From the NCBI GenBank assembly GCA_000622025.1, contig KK211390.1, forward strand, positions 1-64,000: a stretch of DNA of 64,000 nt, given 5' to 3'. This document shows positions 51,059 to 60,446 of this stretch, in pieces. The notes beneath the pieces were generated by a model. It had not been told where the DNA came from. It did not search any database and saw only the letters and a program-made list of their open reading frames with translations. Each line of letters starts with the position of its first letter. The first letter of the stretch is position 1. The translations under genes were made by a program, and so were the position numbers. This stretch comes from Lachnospiraceae bacterium AD3010. Its GTDB lineage: Bacteria > Bacillota > Clostridia > Lachnospirales > Lachnospiraceae.

Positions 51059-52619
51059 GCTCCATTACCCCCTTAAGGTCTATAATGGGTCCGCCTGTTC
51101 CGTTTACATAGTCCTCCGTAATAGTCACACGTCCGATATTTTCATCCTTCGGAACCTGGAACATGATATCCAGCATAAATTCCTCTATGACGGAACGGAG
51201 CGCCCTGGCGCCTGTATCCTTTTCCATGGCCTTCTTCGCTATGGCATGCATGGCTTCATCCGTAAACCTCAAGCTCACTCCATCCATGGAAAGCATCTTT
51301 TCATACTGCTTAATGATGGCGTTTTTCGGCTCCTTCAGTATCTCCACCATCATATCTTCCGAAAGTCCCTCCATCGGACAGATAACCGGAAGACGGCCGA
51401 TAAATTCCGGTATCATACCGAATTCTCTTATGTCTTCGGCCGTGACCTTCTTAAGTATGTTCTTTTCCTTATCCCACCTGTCCTTAAGCTCCGCATTGAA
51501 GCCGATGGAGGTTTCCTTTGAAAGACGCTGCCTGATTATCTCATCAAGATCCGGAAAAGCTCCGCCGCAGATGAAAAGGATATCCTTCGTATTTATCTTT
51601 ACCATAGGTACCATGGCATTCTTGCTGTTGGCGCCGACCGGAACCTCTACCTCCGAGCCCTCCAGAAGCTTAAGCATGCCCTGCTGAACGGACTCGCCGC
51701 TCACATCCCTTGTGCGTGTCTCCTTTTTCTTTGCGATCTTGTCTATTTCATCCACAAAGATTATGCCGCGTTCAGCCCGGTTCACGTCATTATCGGCTGC
51801 TGCCAGAAGCTTTGATACCACAGACTCTATATCGTCACCGATATAGCCTGCTTCTGTGAGGCTGGTGGCGTCTGCTATGGCAAGGGGAACATTCAAGAGC
51901 CTTGCCAGGGTCTTTACGAGATAGGTCTTTCCGCAGCCAGTTGGGCCGAGGAGCAGGATATTTGACTTTTCAAGCTCCACATCATTATCGTCCTCGATGT
52001 CCGCCTGCACTCTTTTGTAGTGGTTGTAGACCGCAACCGATATGGTTTTCTTTGCATGCTCCTGCCCAACCACATACCGGTCCAGCATTTCCTTCACCTT
52101 ATGCGGCTTTTCAACCTTCGAAAAATCAAATTCCTTCTTCATATCCTCTTTTGAGGACTTTTTGATCTTGCTCCGTCCCATCATCGGTCCGAAACCGTTT
52201 GTAAGATCGGATAGATTAAGGAAGGAAATATTGGGAATACCGGGGAAGCCGTAGGGCGCACCTTCTCCGGGTGCTCCTTCTCCGCTCTCACCGTCCTCCT
52301 TTGTGTCGATATTCTCTTTTTCCTCTTCTTCAGGCTTTTCTGCAACCGTGATCTTTTCCGCTTCCTTATCCTTCGCAGTATCATCCTGCTTTTGACCGGC
52401 AGTAGTCCCGGCCCGGGGCACAAAGGCAGAGCCGTTAAGGAAAAGATTGGAAAGGTCGATGGAGCTCACCTGCTCCATAGTCTTCCTTAAGCATTCCTGG
52501 CATATATTGATGCCGTTAGGCATACGAAACAGATCCTTTTTTGATGTAATGGTACGCCTGCAGATATAACAGATCTCGGTGACCTCTTCATCTGTATCTT
52601 TATTGTTTTCTTCGCTCAT
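50982..52619 (-). CDS. Second ClpX-like AAA+ unfoldase with long acidic linker
   Basis: 545 aa against about 420 for ClpX. It has a ClpX-type zinc finger (CYIC...CQEC, residues 17-42). About 120 residues of low-complexity acidic sequence with a hydrophobic patch (PNISFLNLSDL) follow. The full AAA+ core has GPTGCGKT near 222, pore loop GYIGDD, and the docking loop IGF near 371, so it could engage ClpP. The C-terminal tail (VYPDGSIYNGYRSVGEAPC) is encoded within the overlap with the LspA-like gene. It is a paralogue of clpX at 44631-45881 with a distinct N-terminal adaptor region. Confidence 0.88.
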   Translation of the reverse strand: MSEENNKDTDEEVTEICYICRRTITSKKDLFRMPNGINICQECLRKTMEQVSSIDLSNLFLNGSAFVPRAGTTAGQKQDDTAKDKEAEKITVAEKPEEEEKENIDTKEDGESGEGAPGEGAPYGFPGIPNISFLNLSDLTNGFGPMMGRSKIKKSSKEDMKKEFDFSKVEKPHKVKEMLDRYVVGQEHAKKTISVAVYNHYKRVQADIEDDNDVELEKSNILLLGPTGCGKTYLVKTLARLLNVPLAIADATSLTEAGYIGDDIESVVSKLLAAADNDVNRAERGIIFVDEIDKIAKKKETRTRDVSGESVQQGMLKLLEGSEVEVPVGANSKNAMVPMVKINTKDILFICGGAFPDLDEIIRQRLSKETSIGFNAELKDRWDKEKNILKKVTAEDIREFGMIPEFIGRLPVICPMEGLSEDMMVEILKEPKNAIIKQYEKMLSMDGVSLRFTDEAMHAIAKKAMEKDTGARALRSVIEEFMLDIMFQVPKDENIGRVTITEDYVNGTGGPIIDLKGVMELEEEHEVYPDGSIYNGYRSVGEAPC

Positions 52620-52730
52620 TATTGTTTCTCCGTTGTATTTTCGGTTAAAGATTCTTCTCTCTTAATGACATATTTGTTTTGCACAGAACAATAAATACAC
52701 TAGCATAAACGTGGTTTTTACGCAACACAC

Positions 52731-52760
52731 AAGCCGGCAGCCTTATAAAAGCTGCCGGCC
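52731..52760 (-). terminator. Terminator after araA
   Basis: GCCGGCAGC (52751-52759 read on the minus strand) and GCTGCCGGC (52733-52741) form a perfect 9-bp stem with a 9-nt loop; TTGTGTGTT follows on the minus strand. It lies about 25 bp after the araA stop and before the promoter region of the second clpX gene. Confidence 0.75.
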
Positions 52761-52785
52761 TTTGATCTGCCTGATAACAGTAATG

Positions 52786-54216
52786 TCAGAATTTTCTGAT
52801 ATCTGCCTCCGTTGTGTTCTCATCGATGATGATCAGCTCGGTATCCGTAAGGTGGGCAAATAAGATAATGTCCTCCTTTGTAAGTGCTGTGGATACTACG
52901 GAGTGATGTGCGCCCCCTGCCTGGCACCAGCCTGCGGTTCCGATCTTGAAGTTCGGCTTATGGCGGTACATGATCTGCGCAACAGGAAGCTTCGGCATAG
53001 GCTGGGGAACCTTTACGAGCTCGATGTCGGCACAGATTATCCTGAAGTGGTCACCAAGATCAATAATGGTAACCTGTATTCCGTCTCCGGTAACGCTGTC
53101 AAATACGAGACGTGCGGGATCACTCTTTCCTCCTATACCTAAGGGGTGTACCTGTATCTTCGGCTTTGTCATTGCAAAGGACGCCGGAACCTCGAGCATA
53201 TGGGATGCAAGCTCCAGTTCGCTTCCGGCTGTGAGGTCGTAGGTATAATCCTCAATAAATCCTGTAGCTCCCTTACGTCCCTCGGCCATCTTCATAAGAA
53301 CTGCAGAAAAAGCGGATATCTTGTAGTCGCCCTCGGGACCGAAGCCAACGCCCTTCGCCATGAGGTTCTGAATGGCAATACCGGGAAGCTGCTTCATATT
53401 GTGCAGATCCTGGAAGGTATCGGTAAATGCTCTGCATCCGTTATCCTTTATAAACTTCTCGAATGCTATCTCATACTTTGCCTGTTCGCGGACAGCATCG
53501 GTGTTGTCGGTATCCATCTCATACTTTGAGAGATACTCGTCCATCTTTTTGTCGGTTTCCTCATCGCTTATCGTTTCCACGATGTCGGCAATCTCTCCGA
53601 TCCCCCAGTACTTGATCTCCCATCCGTACTTGATCTCGGCTTCCAGACGGTTTCCGTCGGTTACCGCAACGTCACGCATATTATTCCCGAAGGTTGCAAC
53701 CCTGAGATCGTGTGAATATGCGATAGCCTTTGCAACCTCTGCAAAGCGCTTTACACCTTCAAGGAAATCGGGATTCTCATAGTACCCCGCCACAACCTCG
53801 TGAGGAATACCAAGCTTCTTAACGATGAAGCCGTACTCTCTGTCACCGTGAGCCGCCTGATTCAGATTCATGAAATCCATATCAATCTCACTGTAGGGAA
53901 GCTTCTCATTAGCCTGGGTGTGAAGATGGAGAAGGGGCTTACGGAGCAGCTGAAGTCCCTTTATCCACATTTTTGCCGGAGAGAAGGTATGCATCCAGGT
54001 AACAACACCTACACAGTCGTCATCTGCCATTACCTTCTTCATGTCTTCAACACAGATCTTTGAAGTCTCCACCGTAGGCAGAAGCTCAAATTTTATGGTA
54101 TCGCCAAGCTTCTCGTTAAAGAAATCGTTCATTCTCTTACAGTCTGCGGCTACCTGCTTCAGGCACTCTTCGCCGTATAAGTCCTGACTGCCGGGAATAA
54201 AATACAGTTTACTCAT
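52786..54216 (-). CDS. araA: L-arabinose isomerase
   Basis: 476 aa from ATG 54216, with GGAGG seven bases upstream; a TTG at 54222 is too close. It converts L-arabinose to L-ribulose. The sequence starts LYFIPGSQDLYG and contains VVTWMHTFSPAKMWI near 80, GAHHSV near 435 and the metal-binding HxE/HxH segments. The length is usual for Firmicute AraA. It is last in the arabinose cluster, separated from the AraR-like gene by a short repeat array. No araB or araD lies in the window. Confidence 0.95.
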   Translation of the reverse strand: MSKLYFIPGSQDLYGEECLKQVAADCKRMNDFFNEKLGDTIKFELLPTVETSKICVEDMKKVMADDDCVGVVTWMHTFSPAKMWIKGLQLLRKPLLHLHTQANEKLPYSEIDMDFMNLNQAAHGDREYGFIVKKLGIPHEVVAGYYENPDFLEGVKRFAEVAKAIAYSHDLRVATFGNNMRDVAVTDGNRLEAEIKYGWEIKYWGIGEIADIVETISDEETDKKMDEYLSKYEMDTDNTDAVREQAKYEIAFEKFIKDNGCRAFTDTFQDLHNMKQLPGIAIQNLMAKGVGFGPEGDYKISAFSAVLMKMAEGRKGATGFIEDYTYDLTAGSELELASHMLEVPASFAMTKPKIQVHPLGIGGKSDPARLVFDSVTGDGIQVTIIDLGDHFRIICADIELVKVPQPMPKLPVAQIMYRHKPNFKIGTAGWCQAGGAHHSVVSTALTKEDIILFAHLTDTELIIIDENTTEADIRKF

Positions 54217-54227
54217 TTTCAATCCTC

Positions 54228-54295
54228 CTTGTTTTTGCTCAGAATGACATTGTTTTTGCTCAGAATGACATTGTTTTCACTAAGAATTCATTGTT
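54228..54295. repeat. Tandem 21-bp array related to the dispersed repeat
   Basis: GCTCAGAATGACATTGTTTTT units begin at 54237 and 54258, with a degenerate third copy near 54278. The array fills most of the gap between the regulator gene and araA. Confidence 0.75.
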
Positions 54296-54298
54296 AAT

Positions 54299-55408
54299 TC
54301 AGCTTATATCCAGAACGGAATTACCGTTGCTTATTGATACCGGAAACCTGTAGGAATAGCTTTGTTCCGGATCGCCGCTTTCCATCATCCGTATAAGATT
54401 TCTCGCAGCTCTTTTCCCAAGCTCAAACTTCGGATGTATGGCACTGGTAAGCTTCAGCTTCACATTTTCCGACAACCTAATATTGTCAAATGATACTATG
54501 GACAGATCCTCCGGGATCCTTTTCCCCTTATCCTCCGCGAAGTCGATAAACTTCTCCGCTATCTCATCGTTGTAGAGAACGAGGGCTGTACACTCCCCGG
54601 TCTTTTTCAGAAAACCGGAAAGGCTCTTCTTTGAAAACTGATAGTCAAAATCCTTTGTGGAATACCACTTTATGCACTCATCATTAATATGAAGCCCGTT
54701 TTCCGACATACATTCCGTGAAGCCTCTGTAACGCTCCACGCCCTGCATATCGTCATACTTAAAGATCCCTCCGATCTTCTTGTGACCATTGTCGATAAGG
54801 ATCCTGGTGAGCTCGTAGCTGCATTTCTCATCTGCCATTTCCACACTGCTGCACTTCAGATTGCAGTAGTGATTGTGTATGAAGATAATGGGGATGTTAC
54901 GCTTCTCCAGCTCCCTGTACAGCTTCAGGTTCGGGTTCGGAAAGGTGGATCTGGTTCCCTCCACAATAAGTCCCGAAACATTGGAATTCAGAAACCTCTC
55001 CAGATACATGGTCTCGTCATTCAGCTTGTTCTTTGTCACAGCAACATCTATGGCGATGCCCTTTTCTTTCATCACAGACTCTATTCCCTCGTAGATCTGC
55101 GGGAACATATAGTCCGCAAAGTAGCTCATAATAAGCCCGATATGGGCACTGTTCCTTTCGACGCCGGCTTCTACATAGGAAATATAGGTTCCGCTGCCTC
55201 TGACCCTTTGAATGAGACCATCTTCCTCCAGCCTGTTTAATGCTGTCCTCACAGTCTGCCTGGAAACGCCGAATTTCTTCTGTAGCATATGCTCGGAGAG
55301 CATTTTTTCGCCGGTTTTCAGAACTCCGCTAAGTATCAGGGTCCTTGCCCAGTTATAGAGTTTTACGTATTTCAGACTCTCGTTTAGGGAGTCATTTCCC
55401 TCTATCAT
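54299..55408 (-). CDS. araR: AraR-type regulator: GntR winged helix plus LacI-like sensor
   Basis: 369 aa. The N-terminal 75 residues are a GntR DNA-binding domain (EKMLSEHMLQKKFGVSRQTV, GSGTYISY). Residues 85-365 are a periplasmic-binding-like sensor of the LacI/GalR type (HIGLIMSYFADYMFPQIYEG, GHKKIGGIFK, LSIVSFDNI). This mix is the plan of B. subtilis AraR, which leaves its operators when arabinose binds. It sits within the arabinose transport cluster, 12 bp after the second permease gene. Likely operators are near 60447-60576. Confidence 0.88.
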   Translation of the reverse strand: MIEGNDSLNESLKYVKLYNWARTLILSGVLKTGEKMLSEHMLQKKFGVSRQTVRTALNRLEEDGLIQRVRGSGTYISYVEAGVERNSAHIGLIMSYFADYMFPQIYEGIESVMKEKGIAIDVAVTKNKLNDETMYLERFLNSNVSGLIVEGTRSTFPNPNLKLYRELEKRNIPIIFIHNHYCNLKCSSVEMADEKCSYELTRILIDNGHKKIGGIFKYDDMQGVERYRGFTECMSENGLHINDECIKWYSTKDFDYQFSKKSLSGFLKKTGECTALVLYNDEIAEKFIDFAEDKGKRIPEDLSIVSFDNIRLSENVKLKLTSAIHPKFELGKRAARNLIRMMESGDPEQSYSYRFPVSISNGNSVLDIS

Positions 55409-55420
55409 TGCTTTATGCTA

Positions 55421-56413
55421 TTACTTCACTATCTGTACCGAATTGCGGTCGCTGGTTATTGCAACAACGATAAGGAATACGATACCTTCTATAAGCTGCT
55501 GCATAGCAGGGGTCAGCCCCAGGGTTACAAGTCCCGCATTCAGTATGATGTAAAGGAGGGATCCTACGACCACATTCTCAAACTTAACCTTGGCTCCTCC
55601 GGAGATCGGCATTCCGCCGAGAACCAGGGCTATCATTATCTGTGTCTCCAGCTGGTTTCCTGAGTTTGCCGTTACAGAACCCACCTTGACCACGTTTATG
55701 AAGGCCGCAAGTCCTGTGATGGCTCCCGCCAGAACATATACCCAGAACTTCATCTTATCAGTCTCGATTCCGGAAAAAGCCGCTGCCTTTTCACCGGCTC
55801 CTATGGCCTTCAGGTACTTACCGAACTTGGTGAACCTGAAGAAGAAGAACGCGATGACGAGAACGATAAGGGTTATTGTTATCTTCAGCTGGTCATTATT
55901 AAGGGATACGGTCTTCACTATATCTCCCTGTACCGGGGCATTTGTTGTGGCAAATTCTATTACTCCCCTGAACAGGAACATGGTACAGATCGTAACCACG
56001 AAGCTCTTTACCTTTCTCTTCACATAGAAGAAGCCGTTTATAGCTCCTATCAGTGCTCCTGCGCATATACCTCCCAGTATCGCAAGCGGGATATTATACT
56101 TTGAAAGAAAGCAGAATACTATCGAGGCTATTCCCAGAATGGAACCCTGGGAGAAATCGAGACCTCCCATGGTCATTATGAAGAATACTCCGGTGGCCGC
56201 TATCATTGTCACATAAACCTGTGACATCAGAAGCTTTATATTCATTGGTGCCAGAAGCTTACCGTTTGATAGTATATTAAATATTAGTGACACCGCCACA
56301 AGACCGATTATAGGAAGGACGGCTCTTATCCTGGAAGCGAGTACCGCCCTTTTCAGGGCCTTTTCCTCGGCTGCAAGGACTTCGTCATTTTTTATTGCAT
56401 CCGTGTTTACCAT
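55421..56413 (-). CDS. Sugar ABC transporter permease 2 (BPD_transp_2)
   Basis: 330 aa with about nine hydrophobic helices. MTMGGLDFSQGSILGIASI and GLAAFINVVKVGSVTANSG followed by GGMPISGG are the family motifs of RbsC/AraH-type permeases. A cytoplasmic N-terminus of 30 residues precedes helix 1. It pairs with the permease at 57946-58914 and the ATPase at 56424-57926. It is likely part of an arabinose or related pentose importer. Confidence 0.9.
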   Translation of the reverse strand: MVNTDAIKNDEVLAAEEKALKRAVLASRIRAVLPIIGLVAVSLIFNILSNGKLLAPMNIKLLMSQVYVTMIAATGVFFIMTMGGLDFSQGSILGIASIVFCFLSKYNIPLAILGGICAGALIGAINGFFYVKRKVKSFVVTICTMFLFRGVIEFATTNAPVQGDIVKTVSLNNDQLKITITLIVLVIAFFFFRFTKFGKYLKAIGAGEKAAAFSGIETDKMKFWVYVLAGAITGLAAFINVVKVGSVTANSGNQLETQIMIALVLGGMPISGGAKVKFENVVVGSLLYIILNAGLVTLGLTPAMQQLIEGIVFLIVVAITSDRNSVQIVK

Positions 56414-56423
56414 TTCGTCCTCC

Positions 56424-57926
56424 TTAAACCATCTTCGCTATAAGATCATTCTCGGTGAGCTCAGGGCTGCGGAGTAGCTCTTCCCCGCTGTTCCTGCCGT
56501 CCTTCATGATAATGATACGGTCGCACATACCTATAAGCTCCATTATCTCTTCAGATATCATGATTATGGACTTTCCGTTCTTTCTCATATCGTCCATAAG
56601 GGCATAGATATCGGCCTTCACCTTTACGTCTATTCCACGGGTGGGGCTGTCAAGAACCAGGATGTCCGAATCCTTTCCGACCCAGCGGGCAAGAACCACC
56701 TTCTGCTTGTTTCCGCCGGAGAGCTCGGATACGAACTGGTCCGTATCCACCATCTTTACCGTCATTTCCTTTGCATGCTTTTCCGCAAAGGCCTTTAATT
56801 TCCTATCGTTTAAGAGGTGTGTCTTTCCTCCCAGCTCATCAAGGGACGGCAGGCAGATGTTGTCACCGATACTCTCATTTATGACTATGGATTCATTATC
56901 CCTGTCCTTTGATGCGTAGGCGATGCTGTGCTTTATGGCCTTGACTATGGAATCTATCTCCGTACCGTCTGCCAGCTTAACCGACCCCTTCCTGTCATAG
57001 GAGGCACCGAATACTGCCTTTCCAACTTCATGCATTCCGCATTCGGAAAGCCCTCCGAAGCCCAGGATCTCTCCCTTATGAAGGTCAAAGCTTACATCAT
57101 AGATGACTCCGGGTACCGTCACATCCTTTACTGAAAGCACTACCTCATCCGATATCTTCTCTCCGTAGTCTTCCCTGTAGTAGTGTTCCCCGAGCTCTCG
57201 TCCTACCATGAGCTTTTTAAGGTCGTCCTCTGTCACTTCCTTGGCATTCACCGTATCAATGTAAACACCGTCACGGAGTACCGATACCCTGTCACATTTA
57301 TCAAGAACCTCGGGCAGGTCATGGGAGATAAAGATAACCGTATTTCCCTCTTCCCTTATACGGTTCATATGCTTATACAGCTCTTCTCTTCCTTCCTGGG
57401 AAAGAGCCGTTGTGGTCTCATCGATGACCACCACCTTAGGTGCGAAATAGGTGGACTTCACTATCTCTATAAGCTTCCTGTCCTCGAAGTTGTAGCGGTC
57501 TATCATATCCGCCGCATTTATCCGTCCGAAGCCGTACTTCTCAAGAAGTCCGTTCGCTTCCTTTACCATGGCATTGGTATTCTTGATTCCGAACTTAACG
57601 AACCTGTCCTCATGTCCTAAGAAGATATTCTCTGCGACCGTTAGCCCCGACAGGGTTCCAAGCTCCTGTACTATGATGGAGATCCCTTCATTATTGGCCT
57701 CCACCTGATTACGGACGTGTATCTCCTTCCCGTCCAGGATGAATTTGCCGCTGCCTATGGTATAGATACCCGTAAGCATCTGCATAAGGGTGGATTTTCC
57801 CGAACCGTTCTCTCCGATCAGCCCGTGAACCTCGCCCTTATAAAAGTCTATTGATACGTTCTGTACTGCCTTTACGATACCGAAGGTCTTACATACATCT
57901 ACGGCCTGTAATCTGATTTCCGACAT
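56424..57926 (-). CDS. Sugar ABC transporter ATPase, two ABC domains
   Basis: 500 aa from ATG 57926 with GGAGG upstream; the alternative TTG 57935 is weaker. Domain 1 has a good Walker A (GENGSGKSTLM) but an altered signature. Domain 2 has a degenerate Walker A region (GLSECGMHEVG) and a good signature, LSGGNKQKVVLARW. This mix is normal in the MglA/AraG/GguA class. VVIDETTTAL and LVLDSPTRGID are the two Walker B regions. It energises the two flanking permeases. Confidence 0.93.
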   Translation of the reverse strand: MSEIRLQAVDVCKTFGIVKAVQNVSIDFYKGEVHGLIGENGSGKSTLMQMLTGIYTIGSGKFILDGKEIHVRNQVEANNEGISIIVQELGTLSGLTVAENIFLGHEDRFVKFGIKNTNAMVKEANGLLEKYGFGRINAADMIDRYNFEDRKLIEIVKSTYFAPKVVVIDETTTALSQEGREELYKHMNRIREEGNTVIFISHDLPEVLDKCDRVSVLRDGVYIDTVNAKEVTEDDLKKLMVGRELGEHYYREDYGEKISDEVVLSVKDVTVPGVIYDVSFDLHKGEILGFGGLSECGMHEVGKAVFGASYDRKGSVKLADGTEIDSIVKAIKHSIAYASKDRDNESIVINESIGDNICLPSLDELGGKTHLLNDRKLKAFAEKHAKEMTVKMVDTDQFVSELSGGNKQKVVLARWVGKDSDILVLDSPTRGIDVKVKADIYALMDDMRKNGKSIIMISEEIMELIGMCDRIIIMKDGRNSGEELLRSPELTENDLIAKMV

Positions 57927-57945
57927 TATACGCAAAACCTCCTTT

Positions 57946-58914
57946 CTACTTGACTATCTCGCCCTTGACAGGCTTCATTGTAAGAGCAACCACAAGGAGC
58001 AGTGCGACTCCCGTTACCACGTTCTGTATGGCTGTGGGCGCTCCCAGGGTTACAAATCCGTTGTAGATTATCTGTATCAGGAATTCACCCACGATTATTG
58101 CGGGGATCGGCAGCCCGAACTGACGGAATGCAAGCCCGAAGAAGCAGCCCATGGTGGGCGCGAAGTTCCGGCTCATGGATGCCATTCCCGTAACCGATAC
58201 CATTGACGATCCGTAGGAGATAGCCAGTATTCCCATAAGTCCGTCAAAGAAACCGGTGATAATAAAGGTCAGTACCTTGTATTTATTTACGTTTATTCCC
58301 ATGTTCTTCGCCACTGCCTCATTGGATCCGATGGCGTAGGCATAGGTTCCCACCTTGGTATATACCAGAAGGGTATATGATAAAAGGAATGCCGCGCAGG
58401 CTATGATCAGGTTTCCGGGGGCGTGACCAAAGAAGGTCTGATCCTTTGTAAGAAAGGCCTGAACGCCGCCGCTCACATAGTAGCTTACCGATTCATAGAT
58501 AAGGGCAAGTCCTGTCGTGACTATCATTGACGGTATATGCAGCTTGATATATGCGATACCGTTTATAAGTCCCACAAAGGCTCCGCAGATAAGAGGAGCG
58601 ATCAGAAAGCCTGCATAGCCCATCCCAAGATTTTTCATACAAACGGTTCCCACAATGGCGCAGAGTATGCAGTTCGCACCAATGGAGAAATCGAAAAGTC
58701 CCATGACTATTATGAAGTAAAGACCCACGGCGCCTACCGAATCTATAAGGCACTGCTGGAAATAACCCAGTACCTGCTGAGGCTGTCCGAAGGTTTCGGG
58801 ACGGAGTATTTTGAAAATGATATACGAAACCAGAATAAGACCAACAAGGATGATCGCTCCGGTATAGCGCCCGAATATCCCCTTCGATCCGTTCTTTGTA
58901 TTGGAAGAATTCAT
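57946..58914 (-). CDS. Sugar ABC transporter permease 1 (BPD_transp_2)
   Basis: 322 aa with about nine hydrophobic helices; IIVMGLFDFSIGANCILCAI and GGVQAFLTKDQTFFGH lie in the usual places. FFDGLMGILAISYGSSMVSV is the inner loop region that contacts the ATPase. It follows the binding-protein gene after a strong hairpin at 58954-58991 and lies 10 bp before the ATPase gene region. The transporter thus has two different permease chains. Confidence 0.9.
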   Translation of the reverse strand: MNSSNTKNGSKGIFGRYTGAIILVGLILVSYIIFKILRPETFGQPQQVLGYFQQCLIDSVGAVGLYFIIVMGLFDFSIGANCILCAIVGTVCMKNLGMGYAGFLIAPLICGAFVGLINGIAYIKLHIPSMIVTTGLALIYESVSYYVSGGVQAFLTKDQTFFGHAPGNLIIACAAFLLSYTLLVYTKVGTYAYAIGSNEAVAKNMGINVNKYKVLTFIITGFFDGLMGILAISYGSSMVSVTGMASMSRNFAPTMGCFFGLAFRQFGLPIPAIIVGEFLIQIIYNGFVTLGAPTAIQNVVTGVALLLVVALTMKPVKGEIVK

Positions 58915-58953
58915 AATTTCCCTCTTTTTCTTTTTAACACCTTCTGTTTAATA

Positions 58954-58991
58954 GAGCCGGCCATCGCCTTGATCCCGGCGACAACCGGCTC
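58954..58991 (-). promoter_or_regulatory. Strong intergenic stem-loop after the binding-protein gene
   Basis: GAGCCGGTTGTCGCC and GGCGATGGCCGGCTC form a 15-bp stem (with a few G-U pairs) around an 8-nt loop. No T-run follows on the minus strand. Such hairpins protect the upstream mRNA part and let binding proteins be made in excess over the permeases. Confidence 0.75.
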
Positions 58992-59014
58992 CTAAAGATC
59001 AGATAATACTATTC

Positions 59015-60262
59015 TCAGCCGTGACGGGCCTGAACGTCTTCAAGTGAAAGTGATCCTGCCTTTTTCTCAAGATCGGGAAGTGAAAGCTCGGACATTTCCT
59101 TCAGCTCTTCGTCTGTGTAAGGAAGTTCGTCAACAAAGTACTTTGCATAGTTATCATAGTCTTCCTTTGATGCTACGAAGAGGTAGGGGAACTTAACGTT
59201 CTCGAAGGAATCGGTTGCTACCTGGTAGTTGCCCTTTACTGCATTGTAAACAAGCATGAATGCGAACAGAGGATCGCAGTAGTGTCCGCCGGACTCACCT
59301 GCCATTGAACCATTCTCAAGTCTCTCGCCGAGATCAGGAAGGAAGTCGGTTGATACGATAGCGATCTGGCCGGTCTTTCCTGCGCCTTCAACTGCTGCTA
59401 TAGCGCCCTGCAGAGGGTCTCCGCCGCCGCCTGCGGGGATAAGAGCATCGATATTAGGGTCGGCTGACATAAGAGCTTCTGCTGCCTGACGTCCGCCGTC
59501 TGAAGATGTTCCTGCATACTGGGGCTCTGAAAGAACTGCCTGATCATCGGGATGAGCCGAGTTCCAAGCCTCAAGACCCTTCTTGTATCCTTCCCATCTT
59601 CCGAGGAATGTAGCATCTCCCTGCTCCCATCCGATAAGGCCTATGTCTCTGCAGCCCTTCTCCTCGGTAAGTATTCTCATAAGTTCCTGTCCGTTTGCTA
59701 CCTCATCCTCGTGAACCGCGCCGATGAAGTAAGGGGACTCCTGAGCCATCTTATAGATCTCAGGGCTGTTCTCTTCAGAGATGATCCTGAAGAACTGAGC
59801 AAGATAAACCTTGTTGTCATTACAGGTCTGGATAGCTGATGCCATTTCGGAGTCAGCCGAGTTACAGATGATGATACCCTGACATCCTGCTGCTGCAAGC
59901 TGCTCAACAGAAGCGGTAACCTGCTCTGATACGTGACCCTGGTCAACGTACTGTACTTCTGCTCCGACTGCCTTTGCTGCCTCGTCAAGGATCAGCTTAC
60001 ACTGTGAGCCGAGAACGTCTGTTGATGACCAGATGGAAACACCGATCTTTACCTTTCCGTCTGCTGCAGGTGCTGCTGCTTCTGCCGCAGGTGCTGCTTC
60101 CTCTGCTGCAGGTGCTGCCTCTGCTGCGGGTGCTGCGTCTGCTGCAGGTGCTGCAGGTGCTGCTGTGTCTGTTGATGCGCTGCTTCCGCCGCAGGCTGCA
60201 AGTGATGCGGTCATTGCTACTGTAATACCCACTGCGAGAAGCTTCTTCATTACATTCTTCAT
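59015..60262 (-). CDS. Sugar-binding lipoprotein of the ABC transporter
   Basis: 415 aa. The lipoprotein signal ends in LAAC with C24. An Ala/Pro/Glu-rich linker (residues 30-68) follows, then a type I periplasmic-binding fold (KIGVSIWSSTDVLGSQCKL, GCQGIIICNSADSEM, IALIP-like ALIPAGGGGDPLQGA, AIVSTDFLPD). It would capture a sugar outside the cell and deliver it to the permeases. It is the first gene of the cluster with AAGGGAGG upstream. Pentose specificity is inferred from araA and araR. Confidence 0.93.
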   Translation of the reverse strand: MKNVMKKLLAVGITVAMTASLAACGGSSASTDTAAPAAPAADAAPAAEAAPAAEEAAPAAEAAAPAADGKVKIGVSIWSSTDVLGSQCKLILDEAAKAVGAEVQYVDQGHVSEQVTASVEQLAAAGCQGIIICNSADSEMASAIQTCNDNKVYLAQFFRIISEENSPEIYKMAQESPYFIGAVHEDEVANGQELMRILTEEKGCRDIGLIGWEQGDATFLGRWEGYKKGLEAWNSAHPDDQAVLSEPQYAGTSSDGGRQAAEALMSADPNIDALIPAGGGGDPLQGAIAAVEGAGKTGQIAIVSTDFLPDLGERLENGSMAGESGGHYCDPLFAFMLVYNAVKGNYQVATDSFENVKFPYLFVASKEDYDNYAKYFVDELPYTDEELKEMSELSLPDLEKKAGSLSLEDVQARHG

Positions 60263-60324
60263 CTTTTTCCTCCCTTAAATTTTGTCTTAGGATTTCCGCA
60301 AAACCCTCTGTCTGCGGATCGTTG

Positions 60325-60330
60325 ATTATA
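60325..60330 (-). promoter_or_regulatory. -10 element of the sugar transport operon promoter
   Basis: A perfect TATAAT on the minus strand (60330-60325) lies about 63 bases before the start codon of the binding-protein gene. No good -35 is seen at 17 bp (TTAAAA-like at 19 bp), which suits a regulated promoter. Transcription would start near 60318. Confidence 0.55.
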
Positions 60331-60446
60331 TGGTATCTTTTATAACAACTTTTAACAAGCAGAAAATACATTTTTTCACCAAAAGTTGTATTTAAATCCC
60401 AAATTTGATATGAACACTTTTGCGTTTTTTGCAATTTGTTTCGTCA

